Below, in pieces: positions 8,019-16,585 of a stretch of 64,000 nt of DNA. Each line of letters opens with the position of its first letter. Positions within the stretch are counted from its first letter, which is position 1. Below the pieces are notes generated by a model that was not told the origin of the DNA, did no database searches, and worked only from the letters and a program-made list of their open reading frames with translations. Origin of the DNA: Dokdonella_A soli (GTDB lineage: Bacteria; Pseudomonadota; Gammaproteobacteria; Xanthomonadales; Rhodanobacteraceae); assembly GCF_039523175.1 (NCBI RefSeq), contig NZ_BAAAEU010000005.1:67356-131355 (forward strand), written 5' to 3'. The position numbers were made by a program, and so were the translations under genes.

Positions 8019-10022
8019 TCAAGGAGTCGGGAAGTCGACCGCGTAGATCGCGCTGCCGTCGCCGTTGTCCATGAGCTGGCGCACCTTGCCGAGGCCGGCG
8101 CGACGGGCGAGGTCGAGCTTGCCCGCGGCCGAGGTGAAGATCACCGGTCCGGCCATTGTGACGGGGACAAACCGCCAGTTGCGGTTCGCGCCGTCCTCGG
8201 CGCGCGTCAGGTGTCGGTGCTGTTTCACCCATTCGATCAGCACGTCGCGATTCGCGTCCGGCGCGGACAGCACGATGTTGCTGCCGTCGAGCCCGGGGAA
8301 ATGACCGCCACCGCTGGCGCGGTAGTTATTCGTGACGACGATGAACGGCTGCGCCGGATCGACGGGCTTGCCGCGGTAGCGCAGCTCGCGGATGCGCGAG
8401 CCAGCGGGCTGCGTCACGTCGATCGCGTAGGTCAGACCATTCTGGATCACGTCGAAGTTGTAACCGGAAAATTTGCGGTTGATCAGTTCCTGCGCTTCGG
8501 CCTTCGCGGGGTCGATGCGATTGAAGCGTTCGGCCGCACGTTCCAGCCAGCGCTTCAGGATCGCACCGTCGATCTTCACCGCGGTCAGCGTGTTCGGATA
8601 CAGGTAGAGGTCGGCCGCGTGGCGGATCGCGAGTGGCCCGGCCGGGATGTCGGTGTAGTCGTTCGCGCCGCCGAAACCGCCCTTGAACGGCGCCGCCGCC
8701 GACAGCAGCGGCACGTCCTTGTACTGCGGCAGGTTCTCTTCGATATAGCGTTTCGCATAGTCGTGCTGCGCGGCATTGACCGGCTGCAGTGCGGTCACGT
8801 CGCCGACGTCGGCGAAGTACGTTGTCATCGCAAAATCGCTGTCGCCGATCGGCTGCGAGACGTAGGCGATCGTCGCCTCATGCGTCTGCTGCACGAGCTG
8901 GGCGATCTGCGGGTCGGGCGCGACGAAGCTGCCATCCGGCTTCCTGATGTCGCGAACCTCCGAGTGCGTCGCCGCAGGATCGATCTGCCAACGGCCGTCG
9001 CGGCGGACCAGGGCGAGGTCGATCACGCCGAGGCTCTTGCCCCAGAAGTTGTCCATCACGGTCGGTTTGCCGTGCACGAAGCCGCGCTGGTTGTCGACGT
9101 CGGGCAGGTTCGCGAAACGCGATTTCGCATTGCCCGGATCGGGGAAGGGCACATGCGAATGGCCGAGCAGCAGCGCATCGATGCCGGGTTCCTGCGACAG
9201 GTACCAGTTCGCGTTCTCCATCGTGCTGCCGTACGGTGAGACGTCGAGTCCGCCATGCGAGATCGCGATGACGAGGTCGACGCTCTGCGCGCGCAGCTTC
9301 GGCAGGTATTCGCGCGCGGCTTCGACCAGCCCCTTGGTGGTGACCTTGCCTTCGAGATTGCGCTTGTCCCAGTCCATGATCAGCGGCGGCGTGAAGCCGA
9401 TGATGCCGATGCGGATCGGCGCCTCGGTTTCGCGCCCGTTCGCGTCGCGCAGCTTGAGCGTGCGGTCGAGCACGGCGTAGGGCGGATAGATCGGCTGGTT
9501 GTCGCGGGCGCTGAACACGTTCGACAGCACCAGCGGATAGTGCGGCCCCGCGCAAGGCTTCGAGGCCACGCCTTCGGCATTCATCGGCCGGCCGGTGACC
9601 TGGGCGAGATAAGGCAGCCCGTAGTTGAATTCATGGTTGCCGATCGTGCCGCCGTCATAGCCGAGCGCGTCCATCACGCGGTACATCGCGAGTTCCTCGC
9701 CGCAGCCGACCGGCTTCACCAGCGCCTGGTAGTCGGCCAGTGCGGTGCCCTGGATCGTGTCGCCGGCGTCGAACAGCAGGGTGTTCGGGAACTCCGTGCG
9801 CGCTTGCCTGACCAAGGTCGCCATGCGTTCGAAGCCAAGCGACGGGTCCGCGGCGACGCGGTAGTAGTCGAAGCTGAGGATGTTCGAGTGGATGTCGGTC
9901 GATTCGAGGATCGCGAGCCGCGCGTGCGTGCCGTCAGCGACACGCGGGTGGGGCGGGGTCGATGCGCAGGCGCCAACCAACAGGATCGAAAGGCAGACGG
10001 AAATGCGCAAGGCAAGGGGCAT
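8019..10022 (-). CDS. cpdB: 2',3'-cyclic-nucleotide 2'-phosphodiesterase/3'-nucleotidase, lipoprotein form
   Basis: A 667-residue metallophosphoesterase that, by family, hydrolyses 2',3'-cyclic nucleotides and 3'-nucleotides outside the cytoplasm for nucleotide salvage. The leader has a lipobox (LLVGAC), so it is likely anchored in a membrane rather than free in the periplasm. Metal-site motifs are present: ILESTDIHSNI, LLFDAGDTIQGT, GTIGNHEFNYGL, ISHGGLD and LLGHSHVPFP. The C-terminal 5'-nucleotidase domain has FGGANDYTDIPAGPL and NNYRASGGGHFPG. Length is close to the E. coli enzyme. The upstream neighbour (EAL protein) is on the same strand. Confidence 0.93.
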   Translation of the reverse strand: MPLALRISVCLSILLVGACASTPPHPRVADGTHARLAILESTDIHSNILSFDYYRVAADPSLGFERMATLVRQARTEFPNTLLFDAGDTIQGTALADYQALVKPVGCGEELAMYRVMDALGYDGGTIGNHEFNYGLPYLAQVTGRPMNAEGVASKPCAGPHYPLVLSNVFSARDNQPIYPPYAVLDRTLKLRDANGRETEAPIRIGIIGFTPPLIMDWDKRNLEGKVTTKGLVEAAREYLPKLRAQSVDLVIAISHGGLDVSPYGSTMENANWYLSQEPGIDALLLGHSHVPFPDPGNAKSRFANLPDVDNQRGFVHGKPTVMDNFWGKSLGVIDLALVRRDGRWQIDPAATHSEVRDIRKPDGSFVAPDPQIAQLVQQTHEATIAYVSQPIGDSDFAMTTYFADVGDVTALQPVNAAQHDYAKRYIEENLPQYKDVPLLSAAAPFKGGFGGANDYTDIPAGPLAIRHAADLYLYPNTLTAVKIDGAILKRWLERAAERFNRIDPAKAEAQELINRKFSGYNFDVIQNGLTYAIDVTQPAGSRIRELRYRGKPVDPAQPFIVVTNNYRASGGGHFPGLDGSNIVLSAPDANRDVLIEWVKQHRHLTRAEDGANRNWRFVPVTMAGPVIFTSAAGKLDLARRAGLGKVRQLMDNGDGSAIYAVDFPTP

Positions 10023-10102
10023 GATCGTATCGCCGGATCTCGGGGGCCCTCAATGATCGCATGTAAATGTGCGACGTCCGTTACGCAGCGCACCGAGGAC
10101 CA

Positions 10103-12352
10103 TCACGTTCGGTGAGCGGCGCTGCTGGCGGAAGCGAATTCGCCCTTCGTTTTCAGCAAGACATCGATAGGCATCGGTGTGCCGAAATAGTCGCCCTGGC
10201 CCCAATCCACAGCGAGCTCCTGCATGCATTTCGCGATTTCGCCGTTCTCCACATACTCCGCCACCGTCTGTGCGCCGTAGGCGCGCGCCACCGCCACGGA
10301 CGCGCGAACCAGTTCGTAGTCACGCGAGCGGGTGGCAACGCCACGTACGAACGACCCATCGATCTTGACGATGTCGAAGGGCAGTTCGCGCAGACGTTCG
10401 AAACTCTGAGTGCCAACGCCAAAATCGTCGAGTGCGATGTGGCAGCCGCGGTCGCGCAGATCGCCGATCAGGCGCCGCGCGTCACTGAAGCGCTCTATCA
10501 CTTCGGTTTCGGTGACTTCGAAACTCAGCGACGCGGGGGCAAGCGGCGCCGCATCGATCAAGCCGAGCAAGGTTTCACGGAAACTGTCCGAGATAATGCT
10601 GCGCCCAGTCAGATTGATGCCCAGGCGCGGCAGCTCCTCCAGGTCGCTGGAGTGCGCGCGCAGCCAGCCGAACAGATAATCGATCACGGCCAGGTCGAGT
10701 TCCACCGAGCGGCCGCGCGCTTCGAGTTCGTGAATGAAGGTGCCCGGCATGAGCAATTTTCCGTCAGCGCGGCCGAGCCGACACAGGATCTCGCCATAGC
10801 ATATGGGTTGGTCCTGCGCTTCTCCGATTCTCCTGATGGGGTGGAAGAACAAGTGGATCTCGCGTGCGCGCAAATGCGCCAATGCCAGCGATGCAACGGC
10901 CATGGCATCGCGATTGGCGGAGCTTGTATCCACCAGCAGAGCGGGCCGTGCGAAAACCGGATGGGTCTCGCCGCGCAATGTCGCATCCTGCGCCGCCGTC
11001 GAGGCGGCATCCAGCGCTGCATCGATCTGTTCGGGCAGCGTACCTTTGAGGGCTGCTACGCCAAGATACGGTGTGAGCCTCAGGTTCTCACCTGCGCAGT
11101 GGAAGTCGTAGCGTTCCACGCGTTGCAGCACGACATCCCACTGCACGGGAGCGGTGCAATTGCGCGCCAGCAGTGCGAATTGACCTGTTCCCATGTGGTA
11201 GCTGTCGACGCAATCGGAAAGATGCTGGGTGACGCCTTGCATCAGTGATTCCTGTGCGCGCAGGCCGAAGCCACCGGCCAGACGATCGAGGTTCGCGAGC
11301 GTCAGGTAGGCAATTTCCGTCGGTGGCGATGTTGCGCTGCCAAGCTCGGCGCACAGACCATTCAAGTTGCGCAACCCGGTGATCGCTTCGTGCTGCGATT
11401 CTTCACGCAAGTGATCGAGGAGACGGTCGCGGTCGCGCTTCATGACCACCAGCACCACCATGAGCAATTGCAATACGCACAGCTCGAATGCGACTTTGAC
11501 CAGCCCCAGGACCCCGATCGCCTCGCCCATGCGTGGCGTGGATTGCGCCAGCGAGAACAACAGCAGCAACTGCGTCGACATCAGGATCGCCATGACCACG
11601 CGGGACCGAAACTGCAGCACGCAACCCGTCAGGATGGCCACGAGCGCGAAGCGCTGGTCGAGTATCGCTGCGAGCAAATCCTTGCTGGCGCCCGCGCGGT
11701 CCAGGTCGAACGTGGCAAGCAAATTGATGCACAGACCGACCAGCAGCACCGCGCTGACGACTCCATAGAAATCCCGGAAGCGTCTGAGGTCCTGAGCGCG
11801 CTCGGTCATCAGCACCAGCAACGGCAAGGTGACCACCGATACACCGAAGTGTTTGGCGAACAGGGTCTGAACCCCGTCATTGAGAGCGGCGTAAGTATCC
11901 AAGTCGGCCTGCGAGACCAGATAGCCGGCGCACGCCCAGCCGAGCGGATACAGCAACAGGCCGAACAGGGCGAATCGAGCCACGTCGCCGCGGCCGACAC
12001 TCTGCTGCGAAACCGGGCGCGGCCAGCCCATGAGACCGGCGCACCAGACGGTCCAGCCGTACATCACGAAGAGAAAAAACGGTGCCGCGAGCAGACTTGC
12101 CGGTCCGTAGTCGAACGTCCATGCGCGCCACAACCAGCCAGCCCCCGAGAAGACGAATGCGCTGCGCAGATAGATGCGGTCCGGGCACGCCATTGCCAGC
12201 GCCAGTAGAAGCCCGGTATGCAGATGCACCAGCGATGCCGCCGCGTGAACGCCAAACAAGTCGAGTTGATAGCTGACTGGCCACTGCTGCAGGGCCAAGG
12301 CAGCGAATCCGGCGAGCAGGGCCCGCGAAACGCGATTGTTGGGAACGTTCAT
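10103..12352 (-). CDS. membrane-bound GGDEF-EAL protein with degenerate GGDEF site
   Basis: About 749 residues. The N-terminal third is hydrophobic, with roughly eight membrane helices forming an integral sensor-like domain I do not recognise. The middle is a GGDEF-like fold (HEAITGLRNLNGL start), but the active loop reads MGTGQF, so diguanylate cyclase activity is unlikely. The C-terminal EAL domain has YGEILCRL in place of the E-A-L signature, then GINLTGRS, FEVTETEVI, IALDDFGVG, VKIDGSFV and VAEYVENGE. The metal-binding residues beyond the first motif are mostly kept, so c-di-GMP hydrolysis or binding is possible. The start at 12352 is preferred; another ATG lies at 12409. It diverges from gltX. 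Confidence 0.88.
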   Translation of the reverse strand: MNVPNNRVSRALLAGFAALALQQWPVSYQLDLFGVHAAASLVHLHTGLLLALAMACPDRIYLRSAFVFSGAGWLWRAWTFDYGPASLLAAPFFLFVMYGWTVWCAGLMGWPRPVSQQSVGRGDVARFALFGLLLYPLGWACAGYLVSQADLDTYAALNDGVQTLFAKHFGVSVVTLPLLVLMTERAQDLRRFRDFYGVVSAVLLVGLCINLLATFDLDRAGASKDLLAAILDQRFALVAILTGCVLQFRSRVVMAILMSTQLLLLFSLAQSTPRMGEAIGVLGLVKVAFELCVLQLLMVVLVVMKRDRDRLLDHLREESQHEAITGLRNLNGLCAELGSATSPPTEIAYLTLANLDRLAGGFGLRAQESLMQGVTQHLSDCVDSYHMGTGQFALLARNCTAPVQWDVVLQRVERYDFHCAGENLRLTPYLGVAALKGTLPEQIDAALDAASTAAQDATLRGETHPVFARPALLVDTSSANRDAMAVASLALAHLRAREIHLFFHPIRRIGEAQDQPICYGEILCRLGRADGKLLMPGTFIHELEARGRSVELDLAVIDYLFGWLRAHSSDLEELPRLGINLTGRSIISDSFRETLLGLIDAAPLAPASLSFEVTETEVIERFSDARRLIGDLRDRGCHIALDDFGVGTQSFERLRELPFDIVKIDGSFVRGVATRSRDYELVRASVAVARAYGAQTVAEYVENGEIAKCMQELAVDWGQGDYFGTPMPIDVLLKTKGEFASASSAAHRT

Positions 12353-12516
12353 GCGCTCTAGCGAAGCCCCGCGGAGAGCCGCCTGGAAGGAGTGTAACGT
12401 AGGCGTCATTCCGAATGTGCGCCGACTGACCGCTTGTCGAATGCAGGTGTGACGTGCTCACCACTTGCCGCCAGTCCGGTAAACTTGCGCCCCGCATTTC
12501 CGGCCCTTTGCAACCG

Positions 12517-13917
12517 ATGACCGTCCGCACCCGCTTCGCCCCGAGTCCCACCGGCTACCTGCACATCGGCGGTGCGCGCACCGCGCTGTACTGCTGGCTG
12601 GAGGCACGGCACCGCGGCGGCGAATTCATCCTGCGCATCGAGGACACCGATCGCGAACGCTCGACCCAGGAAGCGGTGCAGGCGATCCTCGACGGCATGA
12701 ACTGGCTCGGCCTGAGCCACGACGAGGGGCCGTACTACCAGACCCTGCGCATGGATCGCTACCGCCAGGTCGCCGAGGATCTGCTCAAGGCCGGCAAGGC
12801 GTACTACGCCTACGAGAGCAAGGAAGAAATCGAGGCCATGCGCAACGCGGCGATGGCCGCAGGCATGAAGCCCCGTTACAACGGCTTCTATCGTGAGAAG
12901 AACGAGCCGCTGCGCGACGATCCGAACCGCGTGCTGCGTTTCAAGAACCCGAGCGCCGGCAGCGTGGTGTTCGACGACAAGGTCAAGGGCCGCATCGAGT
13001 GGAGCAACGAGGAACTCGACGACCTCGTGCTGATCCGTTCCGACGGTTTCCCGACCTACAACTTCGCGGTCGTCGTCGACGACATCGACATGAAGATCAC
13101 CGACGTGATCCGCGGCGACGACCACGTCAACAATACGCCGCGCCAGGTCAACATCTACCACGCGCTCGGCGCCGACGTGCCGAGCTTTGCGCACCTGCCG
13201 ATGATCCTCGGCCCGGACGGCCAGAAGCTCAGCAAGCGTCACGGCGCGGTCAGTGTGATGCAGTATCGCGACGACGGCTTCCTGCCGCATGCGCTGCTGA
13301 ACTATCTGGTCCGGCTCGGCTGGTCGCACGGCGACCAGGAGATCTTCTCGGTCGAGCAGATGGTCGAGTTGTTCGATGCAGCCGATGTGAACAAGTCCGC
13401 CTCGCGCTTCGATCTCGAGAAACTCTCGTGGCTGAACCAGCAATACCTGAAGAGCGATGATCCGCTCGAGATCGCGCCGCATTTCGAATGGCAGTTGCGC
13501 GCGGCCGGCATCGATCCGGCGAGCGGCCCCGATCCGGTCGACGTGATCGTTGCGCTGCGCGACCGCGCGAAGACGCTGAAGGAAATGGCAGAGAAGGCGA
13601 GGGTCTGGTACACGCCGCTCGAACACTATGACGAACAGGCGGTCGCCAAGCACCTGAAGACGTCGACCGCGCGTGCCGCGCTGGAAGCCGCACACGCGCA
13701 ATTCGCCGGGCTGGCGGAGTGGAAGGTCGAGGGCATCCACGCCGCGATCGAGGCCGCTGCGGCATCGATCGGCGAGGGCATGGGCAAGGTCGCGCAGCCG
13801 CTGCGAGTGGCGCTGACCGGCACCCAGGTTTCACCGTCGATCGACCACACCGTGTTCCTCGCCGGACGCGATGAGGCATTGCGACGCATCGAGGCCGCGC
13901 TCGCGCGCGTTGGATGA
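12517..13917 (+). CDS. gltX: glutamyl-tRNA synthetase
   Basis: A 466-residue class I aminoacyl-tRNA synthetase that charges tRNA-Glu in the cytoplasm. It begins TVRTRFAPSPTGYLHIGGARTA with the HIGH-type motif and has the KMSKS-type loop QKLSKRHG. LRIEDTDRERS, VVDDIDMKITDVIRGDDH and the C-terminal anticodon-binding helical part complete it; length is normal. The ATG at 12517 begins exactly at the conserved N-terminus; an in-frame start 63 bp upstream would add unrelated residues. The next gene overlaps its stop by four bases. A tRNA-Glu gene lies near the left edge of the window. Confidence 0.97.
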   Translation: MTVRTRFAPSPTGYLHIGGARTALYCWLEARHRGGEFILRIEDTDRERSTQEAVQAILDGMNWLGLSHDEGPYYQTLRMDRYRQVAEDLLKAGKAYYAYESKEEIEAMRNAAMAAGMKPRYNGFYREKNEPLRDDPNRVLRFKNPSAGSVVFDDKVKGRIEWSNEELDDLVLIRSDGFPTYNFAVVVDDIDMKITDVIRGDDHVNNTPRQVNIYHALGADVPSFAHLPMILGPDGQKLSKRHGAVSVMQYRDDGFLPHALLNYLVRLGWSHGDQEIFSVEQMVELFDAADVNKSASRFDLEKLSWLNQQYLKSDDPLEIAPHFEWQLRAAGIDPASGPDPVDVIVALRDRAKTLKEMAEKARVWYTPLEHYDEQAVAKHLKTSTARAALEAAHAQFAGLAEWKVEGIHAAIEAAAASIGEGMGKVAQPLRVALTGTQVSPSIDHTVFLAGRDEALRRIEAALARVG

Positions 13918-14324
13918 AGTCCACGATGACGCTCGAATGCAGCTTCAGTGCGTTGGCGAATCTGGATCAGAGCGATCCGGACGCGGTGCAGGCGCTGCTG
14001 CATGCGTGTACCAGCACGTTGCTCGATCCGCTGCTCTGGAAATGGGCACTGCTCATCACCCTGGGCTGTGCGGTGGTCGGTGCGGTAATCGGCGTCGCGA
14101 AGGGGCGCTGGCTCGCCGGCCTGCTGTGGGGGGCGGCGCTGGGACCGATCGGCTGGCTGGTCATTGCATTGTCGAAGTCGGGGCATCCGGAATGCCCGGA
14201 ATGCGGGCGGCCGAACGTGCCGAACGCGAAAGCGTGTCGCCACTGCGGGGTCAATCTGCGCGCGGCCGCGCTGATGTCCGAGCGCGCTCGGCTGAAGCGC
14301 AACGACAGTGGGCGTGGCTGGTAG
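13914..14324 (+). CDS. small membrane protein with C-terminal zinc ribbon
   Basis: A 136-residue protein with one or two membrane helices (about 43-62 and 67-86, rich in Gly/Ala/Leu) followed by a zinc ribbon, CPECGRPNVPNAKACRHC (two Cys-x2-Cys knuckles). A basic tail follows. The ATG overlaps the gltX stop as ATGA, so it is translationally coupled to the synthetase; a second ATG lies 12 bp on. Zinc-ribbon plus membrane-anchor proteins of this type are common and mostly uncharacterised. I assign no function. Confidence 0.82.
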   Translation: MKSTMTLECSFSALANLDQSDPDAVQALLHACTSTLLDPLLWKWALLITLGCAVVGAVIGVAKGRWLAGLLWGAALGPIGWLVIALSKSGHPECPECGRPNVPNAKACRHCGVNLRAAALMSERARLKRNDSGRGW

Positions 14325-14431
14325 TGCTTGAGCGCGCTTGATCGCGTCCGATGAGGCCCCAACTCCTTGATACGCAAACCGGTTCGCCGCGCTAAGATGC
14401 GTTGCAGCCGCATCGATCGCCATCACCAGCC

Positions 14432-14938
14432 ATGTCGCAGACCGCCGCCCATCGCCACAGCCATCACGACCATGGTCACGACGCGGGTGCGTTCGTCGAC
14501 GCGGTCGCGAGCGCCTGCGAATTGCGTGGTCTGCGCCTGACCCCGCTGCGCCTGCGCGTGCTCGAACTGATCGCGGCGGAATCCAAGCCGGTAAAGGCCT
14601 ACGATCTGCTCGACCGGCTCAAGGACGAACACAGCGGCGCCGCGCCGCCGACGGTTTATCGCGCGCTCGATTTCCTGCTCGAGAACCGCTTCATCCACAA
14701 ACTCGAATCGATCAACGCGTTCGTCGGCTGCCATCATCCGAACGAGGTGCACCAGGTTCCGTTCCTGATCTGCGACGTCTGTGCGAACGCGGTCGAGGTC
14801 TGTGACGAGCGCGTCTCCAAACTGCTCAACGAACAGGCGCGTGAGCGCGGTTTTCGCCCGCGCGCGCAGACACTCGAGATGCACGGCGTCTGCGCGAATT
14901 GCCGCGAGGCAGCGGATCGGAAGTCGCCGGCATCCTGA
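14432..14938 (+). CDS. zur: Fur-family zinc uptake regulator Zur
   Basis: A 168-residue DNA-binding repressor of the Fur family. The N-terminal extension is His-rich (HRHSHHDHGHD). Winged-helix motifs follow: RGLRLTPLRLRVLELI and PPTVYRALDFLLENRFIHKLES. Structural zinc knuckles are CDVC and CANC. The sequence NAFVGCHHPNEVHQ resembles Zur rather than Fur. In known Zur regulons, zinc-bound Zur represses zinc import genes. Two Zur-box-like sites occur 14 kb downstream at the TonB receptor/MerC promoters, which supports the assignment. The ATG at 14432 is chosen at the start of the His-rich tail; one 30 bp upstream is possible. Confidence 0.9.
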   Translation: MSQTAAHRHSHHDHGHDAGAFVDAVASACELRGLRLTPLRLRVLELIAAESKPVKAYDLLDRLKDEHSGAAPPTVYRALDFLLENRFIHKLESINAFVGCHHPNEVHQVPFLICDVCANAVEVCDERVSKLLNEQARERGFRPRAQTLEMHGVCANCREAADRKSPAS

Positions 14939-15074
14939 GTACCGGCGCGTGTGCCGGAATGCTTGAAGCGATCGCTGGCGAAAGCGCGAGTGCGTTGCGA
15001 GCGCTTGAACAGGATTTCGGCACAGCCGGAGCCGCGCACCAGACGGCTTTTTCAGCCACGCGCTTGCAGCGCGT

Positions 15075-15827
15075 TCACAAACTGCGCCAAGCGATCCCGC
15101 AGGCGACGAGGATCAGCAGTGTGCCACCCAGGCGACCGCCGCGCATACCGAACGGCGCGAGTTTTTCCAGCAGCACGGCGAGCGTGAGCGCTGCGATCCA
15201 CGCAAGGTTCATCACGCCGCCGACGAACAGCAGCAGCATCAGCGCCCAGCAGCAGCCCAGGCAATACAGGCCGTGGCGCCAGCCCAGCCGCAGCGCGCCG
15301 CGCCATCCGGGGCGCCAGTTTGCGGCGATGTACGCGGCCGGCGAGCGGCAGCGATCGAGGCAGCGGCGCTTGAGCGGTGTCCACTGGTACAGGCCAGCGA
15401 CCAGCAGCAACGCGGCGCCCATCGCCGCGCTGTGCAGGCGCATCATCGGCGTCATCGCGGCAGCGACCGCCAGACGCCATTGCAGCAGCGTGGCGAACAG
15501 GCTGAAAACGCACCAGGCCAGCAGGTATCCGCTGACGAAAACACCGGTGCGGCGCACGGGCGCCGGCAGGCGCGTGTCGCTGCGCGCGATGCCGGCGTAG
15601 AGCAGGATGGCCGGTATCGCCGAGGGCAGCATCATGCCGATCATCATCACCGTCCACATGCCGAATATCAGCAGGCCATAACGCAGATCCCAGCGGGTGG
15701 TCATCATCCACGCCGCCAGACCGCGCATATCGCCCTGCATATCGAGCGCCGCGGGCACCAGCCATGCCCAGCACAGCAGCACCGCGGCGACCAGTCCAAG
15801 CCCGACCCAAAGCCGGTCGCGCGTCAT
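15075..15827 (-). CDS. DUF2182 integral membrane protein
   Basis: About 250 residues with six or seven membrane helices. It has the DUF2182 signatures MWTVMMIGMMLPSA and LYCLGCCWALM, GGVMNLAWIAAL and LEKLAP; the paired cysteines and Met-rich helices suggest metal handling, though function is not established. It lies 44 bp downstream of the DUF1326 gene on the same strand; such pairs recur in proteobacteria and suggest a joint role. The ATG at 15827 is chosen; a GTG at 15860 would extend it by 11 residues. Confidence 0.85.
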   Translation of the reverse strand: MTRDRLWVGLGLVAAVLLCWAWLVPAALDMQGDMRGLAAWMMTTRWDLRYGLLIFGMWTVMMIGMMLPSAIPAILLYAGIARSDTRLPAPVRRTGVFVSGYLLAWCVFSLFATLLQWRLAVAAAMTPMMRLHSAAMGAALLLVAGLYQWTPLKRRCLDRCRSPAAYIAANWRPGWRGALRLGWRHGLYCLGCCWALMLLLFVGGVMNLAWIAALTLAVLLEKLAPFGMRGGRLGGTLLILVACGIAWRSL

Positions 15828-15870
15828 GGATGTCCCGAAGGCGGACACCGCGCCGCTCACGACGGAATGA

Positions 15871-16506
15871 TCACCTCAGCACACCGCGTGTGCTCCAGTG
15901 GATGCGCGCGAGATGTGCATGCGAACCGTCGAACGCCAGTTCGATCGGCGCATCGGAACGGGCTCTGCCGCTGGCGAATTCGGCCTCGGTAAACTCGAAG
16001 CCGTTCGGAAGGGTCAGGCGTGCCTGCTGGGCGTCGCCGGTGACCGGGTTCCTGATCGGCTCGACGCTGGCTTCGAGCAATCCGGGCACGCGCACCCGCG
16101 CGCTGCGCGCATCAACGTCGATCGCGAGATCGATCGGTTTGAACTGAGTTGGCAGAAACCGCGTCACCGTGGTGCTGAACACCTGCCAGATCAGGCTGCC
16201 CGGCTCGGTTTCCTTGCCGTGAGAAATGGCCTCGATGGCTGCGCGCTGGGCGTCGTCGGCGCGTTCGTCGATGACGGTCATGAACGTGCCGTTGCCCTGA
16301 TGCACGGCGCCCGGCCACGCGGCGAGAATGCCCCAGCGCAGGCCGTCGAGTTTCATCGCGCCGAAGTGGCCGCGATCGATCTGGATGAACGCGTGCGCGC
16401 GGCAGTGACCTTTGTCGGGCAGCGAGTTGAACTGGCAGGGGCAACCCCAGTTGCAATTGCAGTTGCCCAGTTCCGTGCCGTGCATTTCCCATTCGACGAA
16501 CGCCAT
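15871..16506 (-). CDS. DUF1326 domain protein
   Basis: A 211-residue cytosolic protein with no signal peptide. The N-terminus carries a Cys cluster, LGNCNCNWGCPCQFNS, the hallmark of DUF1326, followed by GHCRAHAFIQIDRGHFG and DGLRWGILAAWPGAVHQGNGT. Three or four cysteines so close together suggest metal or redox chemistry, which is inference. It forms a two-gene unit with the downstream DUF2182 membrane protein, a partner arrangement known from other genomes but without an assigned function. Confidence 0.87.
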   Translation of the reverse strand: MAFVEWEMHGTELGNCNCNWGCPCQFNSLPDKGHCRAHAFIQIDRGHFGAMKLDGLRWGILAAWPGAVHQGNGTFMTVIDERADDAQRAAIEAISHGKETEPGSLIWQVFSTTVTRFLPTQFKPIDLAIDVDARSARVRVPGLLEASVEPIRNPVTGDAQQARLTLPNGFEFTEAEFASGRARSDAPIELAFDGSHAHLARIHWSTRGVLR

Positions 16507-16585
16507 GGCGATCCCCTCGATGCGGAAGTTGTGCTCAGTCTACTCGCCGCCGGATCCGGCACCAGCGAACCGCGATCCAGGTGCG

